Origin: an uncultured bacterium
GTDB taxonomy: Bacteria > Bacteroidota > Bacteroidia > Bacteroidales > Bacteroidaceae
Direction: 5' to 3'
DNA: 30,164 bases
NCBI GenBank assembly: GCA_905214795.1
Contig: CAJMNM010000037.1
Location: forward strand, 1-30,164
Shown: one piece after another, positions 1 to 7,729 of the stretch
Layout of the letters: each line of letters opens with the position of its first letter
How positions within the stretch are numbered: the first letter of the stretch is position 1
Program-made: the position numbers and the translations under genes
The notes under the pieces: model-generated
The model's input: only the letters and a program-made list of their open reading frames with translations
Told to the model about the DNA's origin: nothing
The model's database searches: none

Positions 1-63
1 TGTCTTTTCCATAATGTTACCTTTTTTGTTGTAACGCTATTCCAGGACTAGACATGATATAAT

Positions 64-108
64 AAAAGGAGGGTGTGTCTTAAATTGAACTACACCCTCC
101 TTTTTTTT
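64..108. terminator. Bidirectional hairpin terminator at the end of the polysaccharide operon
   Basis: Positions 64-76 (AAAAGGAGGGTGT) pair perfectly with 92-104, giving a 13-bp stem with a 15-base loop. On the plus strand the stem runs into eight T. On the minus strand it ends in TTTT followed by AT-rich sequence. It lies 25 bp beyond the stop of the last minus-strand polysaccharide gene, so it probably ends that operon and may also serve a plus-strand gene outside the window. Confidence 0.8.
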
Positions 109-132
109 ATCCTAGAAACCTGTATTATGATT

Positions 133-1227
133 TTACCCTTTATCTTCATGACGCTGTATCATCAGATAGAGTATATAGAAAAACAAGCAAAAAGTAACAA
201 TATCCAACAGCACAATCCATGCATCGGAAATGCAACCATAAAGCAAACCATTGATAATACAAAAGAAAAAGAAAAGACCTAAAATAATCCCCCATGCCTG
301 ATGCATAGAGAATCCGGCGGCCATTACCAGATGATGGATATGCGATTTATCCGCCTCAAATATAGGGCGTTTCCTGTATAACCGGAACAATGCGACTCGA
401 ATGACATCAAAGGTCGGCACAATAAGCAATGTATATGATACCATCAGAGCCTCACTTCTATAGGGTAAAACACCGGGATTGTATGTCGCATATTTTATAG
501 AAAGATAGGCAATGGCATAGCCTAACAACAAACTGCCGGAATCGCCCATAAAGGTCTTTGTCCCCTTTGCGGCATTTCCCCACATATTAAAGCAGAAAAA
601 AGCAATAAGAGAACCTAATAGTCCGGCTGCACCCACGGCATAAATCAAGGTGTTCTCCATCTGTACAAACAAGCTGATAAATATAGATAAAATACAGATG
701 CAAAGCCCTGAGGCCAGACCGTCTATTCCATCAATCAGATTAATGGAGTTAACAATCAATAAAATAATAAAAACCGTAAAAGGATAACTGAACCATAAAG
801 GCAGTTCATAAAGCCCAAACAGGCCGTAGAAGTTGTTGATCATCAGCCCACAAAATGGCATGAGCAAAGCTGCAACAAACTGCAAAATGAACTTATAATT
901 GGCTCTGACTCCCACCAAATCGTCTATTGCTCCTACGATATATATCAGAAAGGCACCAACAGCCATAGCTACTGAAGATACCTTAAGGGTAAGTACTCCC
1001 TCATCTGCATATAGCAATAAAACAGCAGCTAAAGCCACTAACATAGCCGGCATGAACAACAAACCACCCAAACGAGGTATGGCACAACTATGAACCTTTC
1101 TACCACCCGGAACATCATAAAAACCTTTTGCCTTACAAAAAGCCAATAATGCAGGCATTACAAGAAATGTCATCACCATGCCAACCAACACAGCTAATAT
1201 TACATAGCCAAAGTCTTCTCTTATCAT
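133..1227 (-). CDS. WecA/MraY-family undecaprenyl-phosphate sugar-1-phosphate transferase
   Basis: This polytopic membrane enzyme of 364 aa belongs to the WecA/TagO/MraY (PNPT) superfamily. Its members move a HexNAc-1-phosphate from a UDP-sugar to undecaprenyl phosphate at the cytoplasmic face and so start glycan assembly. Family signatures are visible: the DD pair at residues 102-103, NSINLIDGIDGL around 160-171 with the catalytic Asp residues, the MGDSGS loop at 227-232, and the HIHH motif at 296-299 that separates WecA types from MraY. About ten hydrophobic segments span the protein, a normal family length. It is the last gene of the polysaccharide operon, 171 bp after the GT4 gene. The window also encodes a WcaJ-type initiator at the other end of the locus, so the true substrate and the division of labour are uncertain. 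Confidence 0.9.
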   Translation of the reverse strand: MIREDFGYVILAVLVGMVMTFLVMPALLAFCKAKGFYDVPGGRKVHSCAIPRLGGLLFMPAMLVALAAVLLLYADEGVLTLKVSSVAMAVGAFLIYIVGAIDDLVGVRANYKFILQFVAALLMPFCGLMINNFYGLFGLYELPLWFSYPFTVFIILLIVNSINLIDGIDGLASGLCICILSIFISLFVQMENTLIYAVGAAGLLGSLIAFFCFNMWGNAAKGTKTFMGDSGSLLLGYAIAYLSIKYATYNPGVLPYRSEALMVSYTLLIVPTFDVIRVALFRLYRKRPIFEADKSHIHHLVMAAGFSMHQAWGIILGLFFFFCIINGLLYGCISDAWIVLLDIVTFCLFFYILYLMIQRHEDKG

Positions 1228-1398
1228 AAAGTTCTTTATATCCCTATTACTATGTTTCTTAACGCAAAACCAAACGTTTTATTGTAACAGATATAAATTA
1301 ATCAGGAAACACCTTTCATTATTGAATTGCCGGATTATATACATCCTTGATTCTCAAAATCTAGAGTACCAATCCCATAACACAGAAAAGTACATCTA

Positions 1399-2568
1399 TC
1401 ATAATCTCTCATAACCCTTAAGCTTTTCAGCCCAAGAGTATCCTTTACACACCAATTCATATCCTCCCCCAGATATCTTTTGACGCAAGTCTTCATCCTG
1501 CATCAAATTTATACAAGAATTAGCAAAAGCCTCACTATCATCACAAATATAACAATTCTCACCATGCTGAGTTTCCGGTATGGCTTTAGATATTAATGAT
1601 GTCATAATTACAGGCAATCCATTAGCCATGGCAACAAGCACCTTGTTCTGTATACCGGCGGCAACACGTACTGGCGCCACAGCAACACATGAATCGGAAA
1701 CAGCTTTTTCCAAATCTTCTACAAATCCGGTAACTATAATATTATCCCTATCAGCCAAGGCCATAATCTGACGTGGCGGTTCTGCACCAACTACATAAAA
1801 ACGCGCATCCGGAATCTTTTTCAGAATTAAAGGAAATATGTCATTGGCAAAATGTAATACAGCATCTTGATTCTGTAATGTCCGCATATTACCTATAAAA
1901 CAAATCTTATGGGCATCATAAGGTTTCTGAGGCCGGGCAGAACAATCTACTCCGTTTGTATACAATTTCAAGGAATCATATTTTCCGTAAGACATCTCAG
2001 TATTAATATACTCTATATCCGCTTGAGAAACAAGTACAACCTTGGGAAAAGATTTAACCACATGTTTTTCATAGCGCTTTATAAAATCTTTTTCTAATCT
2101 ATATATTATACGTTTAAGAATCCCTCCCTTCGCATTAGAAGACATTGCATATGTTCTTGATAAAGCATCTGTCATTTCTATGATGGATAGCTTCTGCAAA
2201 CCATTCCGTTCAAGATATGGAGCCATTCTTAATAAATGAGAAATATAAAGCTCCGGTTTTTCATTTTGAACTACCTTTCTAAATAGTTCCTCAAAACCAT
2301 CCGAGAAATAATAACCACATTGTATTGGTTTTCCCTGCATCAGAAAAGTTGCAGAATGATAAAACGAGGTTAAGTTCTGACGTTTTACCACATACACTTT
2401 ATCATAAAGACATAGAGCTTCATCTGTATTGTTATGTTGTTCACAATAAGAAACCAATATAAGACTATGCCCTTCTGACTTAAGGTAACGAGCTATATTA
2501 TTAATTCTCAACACGTCCCCTCCGTTTTCAGGGAAAGGGAACCTTGGTGTCAATATACAGATTTTCAT
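1399..2568 (-). CDS. Glycosyltransferase family 4 (GT-B fold)
   Basis: Protein of 389 aa with a GT-B layout. The N-terminal acceptor domain opens with ILTPRFPFPENGGDVLRI, a glycine-rich start typical of GT4. The C-terminal donor domain contains FIGNM, YVVGAEPP, VTGFVEDLEKAV and the AGIQNKVLVAMANGLPVI segment. It resembles the subgroup with an 'IQNKVLEAMA' motif, but the second Glu of the usual E-x7-E nucleotide-sugar site is Val here (codon GTT). It should act in the cytoplasm, adding a sugar from a nucleotide donor to the lipid-linked repeat unit; donor and linkage cannot be read from sequence. It lies 37 bp after the preceding GT2 gene in the same operon. Either it tolerates the substitution or its activity is altered. 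Confidence 0.85.
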   Translation of the reverse strand: MKICILTPRFPFPENGGDVLRINNIARYLKSEGHSLILVSYCEQHNNTDEALCLYDKVYVVKRQNLTSFYHSATFLMQGKPIQCGYYFSDGFEELFRKVVQNEKPELYISHLLRMAPYLERNGLQKLSIIEMTDALSRTYAMSSNAKGGILKRIIYRLEKDFIKRYEKHVVKSFPKVVLVSQADIEYINTEMSYGKYDSLKLYTNGVDCSARPQKPYDAHKICFIGNMRTLQNQDAVLHFANDIFPLILKKIPDARFYVVGAEPPRQIMALADRDNIIVTGFVEDLEKAVSDSCVAVAPVRVAAGIQNKVLVAMANGLPVIMTSLISKAIPETQHGENCYICDDSEAFANSCINLMQDEDLRQKISGGGYELVCKGYSWAEKLKGYERL

Positions 2569-2605
2569 AGTAATACTATCAATTTAAATGCAGGTTTCGT
2601 CTAAT

Positions 2606-3331
2606 TCATCTTTTATTCCCATACCCAACAAACATTCTTCCTATTAAATGAACCAACAAATAAAAACGATATTTCAATCTAAAATAGGTCGAAGCTGAAG
2701 TTGTATTTTGCCCAACAGACGCATTACGGCCATGTCTTCTGTAACCTACTAATTTCTCATCCAGAATCTTCACTTTGTAATATCCCAATGCAATTAATAA
2801 AATCCAATTGTCATGTGTACACAAACGATGATCTGAAGGAAACGGCAGCACACGTTCCAATAATTTTCGTCTGAATGCCATACAACAGCCTATATACCCC
2901 ATTGTCAACATATTCCCCCAAAAACCTTGAAAATGACGACGTTTGTCAAAGAAGGACGGAAAGATTTTATTACCATCAGCATCGATTATCAGAGCATCAG
3001 ATACAACGAAGTCACAAGTTTTAAGCGCATTCATACAGATTTCCAGTTTTCGTGGCAACCACACATCATCCTGATCAGAAAGAAAAATATACTCTCCATG
3101 AGCATATCGAAGCGCATTCTCAAAATTAGGCGTATAACCGTGTTCTCCGTTATTAATATATACATGAATCAAAGGAGAATGCAAACCTTCAATAATTCTT
3201 AATGTATCATCAGTAGAACCGTCATCAGAGATGATAATTTCATCATCTTCCCCCAATTGTTCGATAATTGTCTCTAATTGACGTTGGATAAAACGCTCTC
3301 CGTTATATGTGGCCAAACATACTGAAATCAT
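2606..3331 (-). CDS. Glycosyltransferase family 2 (GT-A fold)
   Basis: Protein of 241 aa with the GT-A fold of family GT2. It opens with ISVCLATYNGERFI, followed by the nucleotide-binding IISDDGSTDDT near residue 33. The DXD-like metal site is FLSDQDDVW around 83-91, and a THDNW motif near 173 probably carries the catalytic base region. The arrangement resembles rhamnosyltransferase-like GT2 enzymes of O-antigen and capsule loci, but the donor cannot be assigned. A hydrophobic and basic C-terminal stretch may touch the membrane. It sits between a GT4 and another GT2 and should add one sugar to the undecaprenyl-linked repeat unit in the cytoplasm. Confidence 0.87.
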   Translation of the reverse strand: MISVCLATYNGERFIQRQLETIIEQLGEDDEIIISDDGSTDDTLRIIEGLHSPLIHVYINNGEHGYTPNFENALRYAHGEYIFLSDQDDVWLPRKLEICMNALKTCDFVVSDALIIDADGNKIFPSFFDKRRHFQGFWGNMLTMGYIGCCMAFRRKLLERVLPFPSDHRLCTHDNWILLIALGYYKVKILDEKLVGYRRHGRNASVGQNTTSASTYFRLKYRFYLLVHLIGRMFVGYGNKR

Positions 3332-3364
3332 TCTATTGGAATCGTATTTATTTAGTTTATTTAA

Positions 3365-3469
3365 TCACTCTACTTCAGAAAGCCCAAGATGCCATAAATA
3401 ATGGATATAGGAAATATCTGGATTAGCAAAATTAACCTTTAAATACTGTAATTCCAAATTTCCTACCAT
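3365..3469 (-). other. Possible 34-aa ORF or remnant in a GT2-GT2 gap
   Basis: The 143-bp gap between the two GT2 genes holds a short reading frame that starts 5 bp after the upstream GT2 stop. It runs 34 codons (MVGNLELQYLKVNF then PDISYIHYLWHLGLSEVE) to a TGA. The composition looks protein-like rather than random AT-rich translation, with aromatic residues and an acidic end. I do not recognise it. It could be a very small gene, the C-terminal tail of a deleted transferase, or chance. No distinctive ribosome binding site is evident. Confidence 0.3.
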
Positions 3470-3474
3470 GAAGT

Positions 3475-4311
3475 TTATTTCTGCGCAAATGTATCACGCA
3501 AATATATCCGAAACATATAATACATTTTTATAAGCCAAAAACATATTCGATTCATACCAGCTAACGATTCTGCCACTTCTGCCTGTCTGTTTGTCTTCTG
3601 CACCAGTTTTCTTAAACTATGGAATTTATCTATAAACTTTGGCAGTTCATTAGCACCAATCGTGTTTTTACCATGCTGCCGATATAATATTGTCTGGTAC
3701 GGAACACTCAGTATTATTCCATCATGCCACAAGACTGACGCTGTAATCCATGAATCGTGCATTTGTGCCCGATAATGAACAGGCAACGATACATCTTTTG
3801 CCTTGTTATTTATCATCATTGTACATCCAGTAACATTGTTATATGCCAAATGGTAATATTTATCATTAAAATCTTTCTCTTTTACATTTAAATATTTCCA
3901 AAATGAAGTAGTTATTGGATTGAGATTCATATCTACAACTTCCAAGTCAGTATGTACTACAACAGGTCTGTTGCCGAGGTCTTTCACCTCCAACATTTTA
4001 TTCAGTGTAATTTCAATTTTATTTTCTTTCCATATATCATCATGATCACAAAACATATAGAAATCTGAATGCACCTGACTCAAAAGCCAAATAAAACTTT
4101 GCATGGCTCCTCGTTTGACTTTATCCTCCAAGAGATGTATTCTCTTATCTGATTGCATGAAGCGATTTACTATTTCCAGAGTATTGTCTGTTGATAAATC
4201 ATCATGGATATATAAATCCCAATTTCGCCATGATTGCAATTGTAAAGAACGCAATAAATCTTCTAAAAAAGCTCCACTATTATATGTTGTCAACAAGATT
4301 GCTACTTCCAT
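3475..4311 (-). CDS. Glycosyltransferase family 2 (GT-A fold)
   Basis: Protein of 278 aa with GT2 landmarks: VAILLTTYNSGAFL at the N-terminus, HDDLSTDNT near residue 37 as the nucleotide-binding loop, the metal-binding DHDDIWKENK around 90-99, and MHDSWI near 184. It belongs to the same broad group as the GT2 gene downstream, but the two are clearly different sequences and probably transfer different sugars. Expected role: cytoplasmic extension of the undecaprenyl-linked repeat unit. It starts 37 bp after the upstream GT4 stop, which fits a shared transcript. The hydrophobic C-terminus (ICFWLIKMYYMFRIYL) suggests membrane association. Confidence 0.87.
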   Translation of the reverse strand: MEVAILLTTYNSGAFLEDLLRSLQLQSWRNWDLYIHDDLSTDNTLEIVNRFMQSDKRIHLLEDKVKRGAMQSFIWLLSQVHSDFYMFCDHDDIWKENKIEITLNKMLEVKDLGNRPVVVHTDLEVVDMNLNPITTSFWKYLNVKEKDFNDKYYHLAYNNVTGCTMMINNKAKDVSLPVHYRAQMHDSWITASVLWHDGIILSVPYQTILYRQHGKNTIGANELPKFIDKFHSLRKLVQKTNRQAEVAESLAGMNRICFWLIKMYYMFRIYLRDTFAQK

Positions 4312-4348
4312 ATCATTTTCGATTCAAAAAGAAATATAAAAAAGATAT

Positions 4349-5518
4349 TTATCCCTTAGCAATAATCTGGTTATAGAACCGATATACACTTTGCACATTT
4401 ATTTGTGACGTATACAACGAATAAGCCGTCTGATATGCATCAGCCATATATTGTTTCATATCCTTATTCGTCATGCTATCTATTTGAATCAAGCGTTCAC
4501 TCAATTCTGAGGTCGTCATATATCGTAAACCTATTTCTCTTCCTGTAACTAGTACTCCATTATCAAACTGCTCTTTTAAACCAGCCGTATTATGTGCAAC
4601 AACCAGACAACCATTCATCATTGCTTCTGCCATACAACGTCCGAAGCCTTCAAAACGAGAAGGAATAACAATGGCAATTGCATGCTGCATCAATTCATAA
4701 ATATCTTTCCTTCCTCCAAGAAATTTTACCTTATTCTCTATTTGATGCTCCTTAATAAAACGCTGAAGTTTCTTTAAATAGGCCATTTTATCGGGATCTC
4801 CTGCAATGACAAGACGCCGTTGCAAGGATGAGTGCTGAAGATAATTGGCATAAGCCTCCAATAAGACATGTACCCCTTTAGATTCATCAATCCGTCCTGC
4901 AAACAAAAAATAATCCTCTTTTAACAAGCTATCAATATCAACCGGTGGCACATCTATCCCATTATATATCACTACAGACTTGGAATCTCCCGTCAAACCG
5001 TGATGGCTTTGTATGTGCTTTGTTATACAAATAGAATATGAACTTTTACACCACATTGCATGAAATGCCACACTGGTAGGATAGTAGATTTCATGGAAAT
5101 CCAGATCGCCATATTCTCTGATATGATAAACATGAGGAACATGCAATCTTTGAGCTAATCGGAAACCAATGTCAATAACGCTTACATTGGTATGTACCAA
5201 AGATATCTCACTATTGGAAAATTGGGCATACAATTTTCTAACTGCATTCCAATTAACTAATCTCCTTGCAAATAAACGTGGAAGAAACAACAATATATCT
5301 TTTAAAGAATTGTAATGAGGATAAGTATTATTTCTATAAGTAATATCTATCACTTCAATTCCCATTTGAACTAAAACTGAATAAAGCCCATTTCTATCTG
5401 GAACAATAACAATTGGATGCATTCCACATTGCGCAATCCCATTAAGTAATAAAAGAAAAGACTTGGAAGCCCCCCCTAAAAGATAAGTTGAATTCAATAC
5501 ATAAATGACCTTTTTCAT
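4349..5518 (-). CDS. Glycosyltransferase family 4 (GT-B fold)
   Basis: Protein of 389 aa. The N-terminal domain begins KKVIYVLNSTYLLGGASKSF. The C-terminal donor domain shows LFAGRIDESKGVHVLLEAY, then PSRFEGFGRCMAEAMMNG with the intact E-x7-E nucleotide-sugar motif (EGFGRCMAE), and GCLVVAHNTAGLKE. It should transfer a sugar to the growing lipid-linked repeat unit in the cytoplasm. It starts 6 bp after the acyltransferase stop. A decayed copy of its first ~157 bp and of a stretch near its 3' end is found about 1 kb upstream, just after wzy (6190-6509), so this intact gene and the acyltransferase may have arrived together, or the older copy was displaced. Confidence 0.88.
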   Translation of the reverse strand: MKKVIYVLNSTYLLGGASKSFLLLLNGIAQCGMHPIVIVPDRNGLYSVLVQMGIEVIDITYRNNTYPHYNSLKDILLFLPRLFARRLVNWNAVRKLYAQFSNSEISLVHTNVSVIDIGFRLAQRLHVPHVYHIREYGDLDFHEIYYPTSVAFHAMWCKSSYSICITKHIQSHHGLTGDSKSVVIYNGIDVPPVDIDSLLKEDYFLFAGRIDESKGVHVLLEAYANYLQHSSLQRRLVIAGDPDKMAYLKKLQRFIKEHQIENKVKFLGGRKDIYELMQHAIAIVIPSRFEGFGRCMAEAMMNGCLVVAHNTAGLKEQFDNGVLVTGREIGLRYMTTSELSERLIQIDSMTNKDMKQYMADAYQTAYSLYTSQINVQSVYRFYNQIIAKG

Positions 5519-5524
5519 CTTTTA

Positions 5525-6160
5525 TCAATCTAAACGTTTCACAATTTTAGCCGGCGCACCAGCCACCATCGTCTTTTCCGGTACTGATTTTGTTACTACG
5601 CTATTTGCTGCTACAACTACTCCATCACCAATCACCACTCCAGCTAATATACAAACATTATTACCCAACCACACATTATTACCTATCTTAACAGGCCCTT
5701 TAGAATATAACGCTCTTTCTGCTGGTGGTTGAACAAGATTCATACTATCAAAATATCCATGGGCATTATCTGTAATTAAAACATTCGAACCTGTTAAAAG
5801 GCCATTACCTATTGAAATACCATTCATTGCAGTAATATGAGAATAAGGACCTATATGACAATCATCACCTATTTTTATAAAAGGTTTTAAAATAGAAGCA
5901 TTACATGTGTCCCATACTGTTAACACTGCACATCTAGCAATGTCTGTCCGTTCGCCAATCTCGATATTTTCTAATCCCCTCAAATGAAGAGCCTTATATT
6001 CCATAACACTCCCCGTTCCCCATCGGGCAAAATGACGCTTTATAAATCCTGTATATATATAAGATAAAAAAGCCCGAAACATAGTTGACAACAATGTTGG
6101 ACAAAAAAAAGAAAATATCCAACCAATACTACACGCTATATTTTTTATCAGTGTTTTCAT
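5525..6160 (-). CDS. Hexapeptide-repeat (left-handed beta-helix) O-acyltransferase
   Basis: Protein of 211 aa from the chosen start (MKTLIKNIACSI). An in-frame start at 6205 would give 226 aa, but it overlaps glycosyltransferase debris. The second half is built of hexapeptide repeats such as IKIGDDCHIGP, ISIGNGLLTGSN, VKIGNNVWLGNNVCILAGVVIGDGVV, and ends in VVTKSVPEKTMVAGAPAKIVK, a classic LbH acetyltransferase tail. ITDNAHGY carries the likely catalytic His. Relatives include WcaF-like and maltose-O-acetyltransferase-like enzymes, which acetylate sugars from acetyl-CoA. It probably O-acetylates a sugar of the repeat unit. The N-terminus is hydrophobic. It lies between a pseudogene of the GT4 and the intact GT4, so it may be a relatively recent cassette. 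Confidence 0.85.
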   Translation of the reverse strand: MKTLIKNIACSIGWIFSFFCPTLLSTMFRAFLSYIYTGFIKRHFARWGTGSVMEYKALHLRGLENIEIGERTDIARCAVLTVWDTCNASILKPFIKIGDDCHIGPYSHITAMNGISIGNGLLTGSNVLITDNAHGYFDSMNLVQPPAERALYSKGPVKIGNNVWLGNNVCILAGVVIGDGVVVAANSVVTKSVPEKTMVAGAPAKIVKRLD

Positions 6161-6189
6161 TCTATATTGTTTTATAAAAGTTATAGACA

Positions 6190-6509
6190 TCAGATACGTA
6201 AACAACTCAAACCAATCTCTCTCCCTATTAACTTAACTCCGTTCTCAAACTATTTTATCTCATCATAATCATATCCAATAACAAGACATCCTTATAATAC
6301 AATCTAAAATAACTCCTGCTACAAGCAATTCAAAATTTTTCTTTGATAATCCATTTAACTAAAATAGAATAAGCTCATTCCTATCAGGAACAACATTGAA
6401 ATTAGGATATTTCCCACATGGCGTAATCCCATTCTGTAACAAAAGAAAAGAGTTGGAAGTAGCCCTCTAAAAGATACATAGAATTCAATATATAAATGAA
6501 CTTTTTCAT
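6190..6509 (-). pseudogene. Decayed, internally deleted GT4 glycosyltransferase
   Basis: The ATG at 6509 overlaps the wzy stop as ATGA. The next ~159 bases (to about 6351) are collinear with the start of the intact GT4 gene (5518 down to about 5362). Twelve of the first 16 encoded residues agree, then one extra base shifts the frame and a TAA ends it after 35 codons. Further along, 6291-6205 reads GCLVIGYDYDEIK, a stop, then FENGVKLIGREIGL. This matches GCLVVAHNTAGLKEQ and FDNGVLVTGREIGLR of the intact gene (about 4612-4522). The central ~700 bp are missing and the piece between is barely alignable (possibly FELLVAGVI, like YELMQHAIA). It is therefore a former GT4 gene with an internal deletion, a frameshift and stops. 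Confidence 0.85.
6351..6509 (-). repeat. Direct repeat copy A of GT4 5' end (partner 5362-5518)
   Basis: This segment and 5362-5518 share the same orientation and nearly all of their order. Landmarks in both include ATGAAAAAG, TTGAATTC, TATCTTTTAG, TCTTTTCTTTT, AATGGGATT, GTTCC-GATAG-AATG and TTTTAGTT. The copies are offset by 991 bp and flank the acyltransferase gene, so homologous recombination between them could delete that gene. Confidence 0.85.
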
Positions 6510-7729
6510 TTTTCCACCCCACCTTCTTTATTAGAATCCGACAAAACAGAACGATTTGTAAGTGCAAATAAAGGAATAAATACACTATACCACAACAAAT
6601 AACCTCTCACCCAGAAACACAATACTGCAATCAAGGCAACAGACCACAACACTCTTTTGTCAATGGCTTTAATCAAAAAAGTCAAATAAAGTAATATGAC
6701 TAAAAATAATCCAATCAAACCATTCTCATAAATATATAAACGATAACCTGAATTTCCTGGAATCGAATAATCATAATCACGTCCAAAGAACACATCTGAA
6801 GACTGCAAATAACTATCATACTCGTCTTCAAACCAACCAGCAACTCGGTTATCTCCGCTCAATCCTCCCTCTTCATCAATCTCCAAACGAATTACAATAA
6901 GATCATGAATCAAATTCTCTCCATCATTATAAAAAAATGATCCAATAACAGTTCCTGCTACACAACAAATTACAAAAAGAGCTTTCTTAAATATATTTTT
7001 GCCACGCATCCAAAGATTAAGGAAAATAACTACCACAGAAAGAACATAAGCCGCCAATGAAAACGTCATGAGCGTGGCTATCCATAATATTACATTATAC
7101 CACTTTCGCCAATACCCACATTGAGCGAACAACAGCAGCACTGTAGCCGTTCCTAAATGTCCGGGTTCAAGAAACACAGAATGAAAACGCGGGAAAATAG
7201 AAATAGAACGATCGTCTAACAAAAAGAAATAGAAATTAGTATAAGTATATAAACCATCTCCATACTGGGCATTGGTTGAAGGGAACGTAAATCCTAATAA
7301 ATATAACAAATAGAAGGGTATAGATACGATTAACAAGCAAGCCATTGCTTTTGAAAGAAAACTTGTAAGTGTGAACAAAATCTGCTTATCAACCATGAAC
7401 AAAGACATAAACACCACTATTTGAAAAAAACTTCCTATAAAAGCATTTATATTTCCACTATTGACAAACAACAAATAATACCCCAGTATAATATAAGCCG
7501 TGAGTGGCAACAAATAATCCGTTCGTGAAAAAATATTTTCATGCATGGTTGAAGACACAAACATAGCTATTAACACAAAGAAAGCTGCAGGCACAATATA
7601 TAACGAACCTATAGGCCACAAAAACCAAGGATTAAGAGATCCCCAATAAGCGATCAGCATGCCAATCTCAAAACAACTGATTACAATCGTTTCCTTTTTG
7701 ATTAAATATAAGTCCGACACTTTCAACAT
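6506..7729 (-). CDS. Wzy-type polysaccharide polymerase (O-antigen ligase-like)
   Basis: Integral membrane protein of 407 aa with about ten to twelve hydrophobic segments and one larger soluble loop (around residues 265-315, acidic, with GDNRVAGWFEDEYDSYL). Position and topology fit Wzy, which joins lipid-linked repeat units at the periplasmic face. The segment FPRFHSVFLEPGHLGTATVLL is seen in many Bacteroidetes members of the O-antigen polymerase/ligase group. Wzy proteins are poorly conserved, so the call rests on topology, this motif and its place right after wzx (7-bp overlap). Its 3' end overlaps the start of the decayed GT4 gene by four bases (ATGA), showing that a translationally coupled gene once followed. 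Confidence 0.8.
   Translation of the reverse strand: MLKVSDLYLIKKETIVISCFEIGMLIAYWGSLNPWFLWPIGSLYIVPAAFFVLIAMFVSSTMHENIFSRTDYLLPLTAYIILGYYLLFVNSGNINAFIGSFFQIVVFMSLFMVDKQILFTLTSFLSKAMACLLIVSIPFYLLYLLGFTFPSTNAQYGDGLYTYTNFYFFLLDDRSISIFPRFHSVFLEPGHLGTATVLLLFAQCGYWRKWYNVILWIATLMTFSLAAYVLSVVVIFLNLWMRGKNIFKKALFVICCVAGTVIGSFFYNDGENLIHDLIVIRLEIDEEGGLSGDNRVAGWFEDEYDSYLQSSDVFFGRDYDYSIPGNSGYRLYIYENGLIGLFLVILLYLTFLIKAIDKRVLWSVALIAVLCFWVRGYLLWYSVFIPLFALTNRSVLSDSNKEGGVEK

Noticed and set aside
73..282. 69-aa plus-strand ORF at the left edge
   Set aside because: It overlaps the terminator hairpin and the 3' end of the WecA-like gene on the other strand; low-complexity translation.
1228..1398. 171-bp gap before the WecA-like gene as a remnant gene or promoter
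   Set aside because: Only frames of about a dozen codons are present, with no TAnnTTTG box and no similarity seen to neighbouring transferases.
6355..6585. 76-aa minus-strand ORF near the wzy end
   Set aside because: It is an out-of-frame reading over the end of wzy and the glycosyltransferase pseudogene, not a gene.
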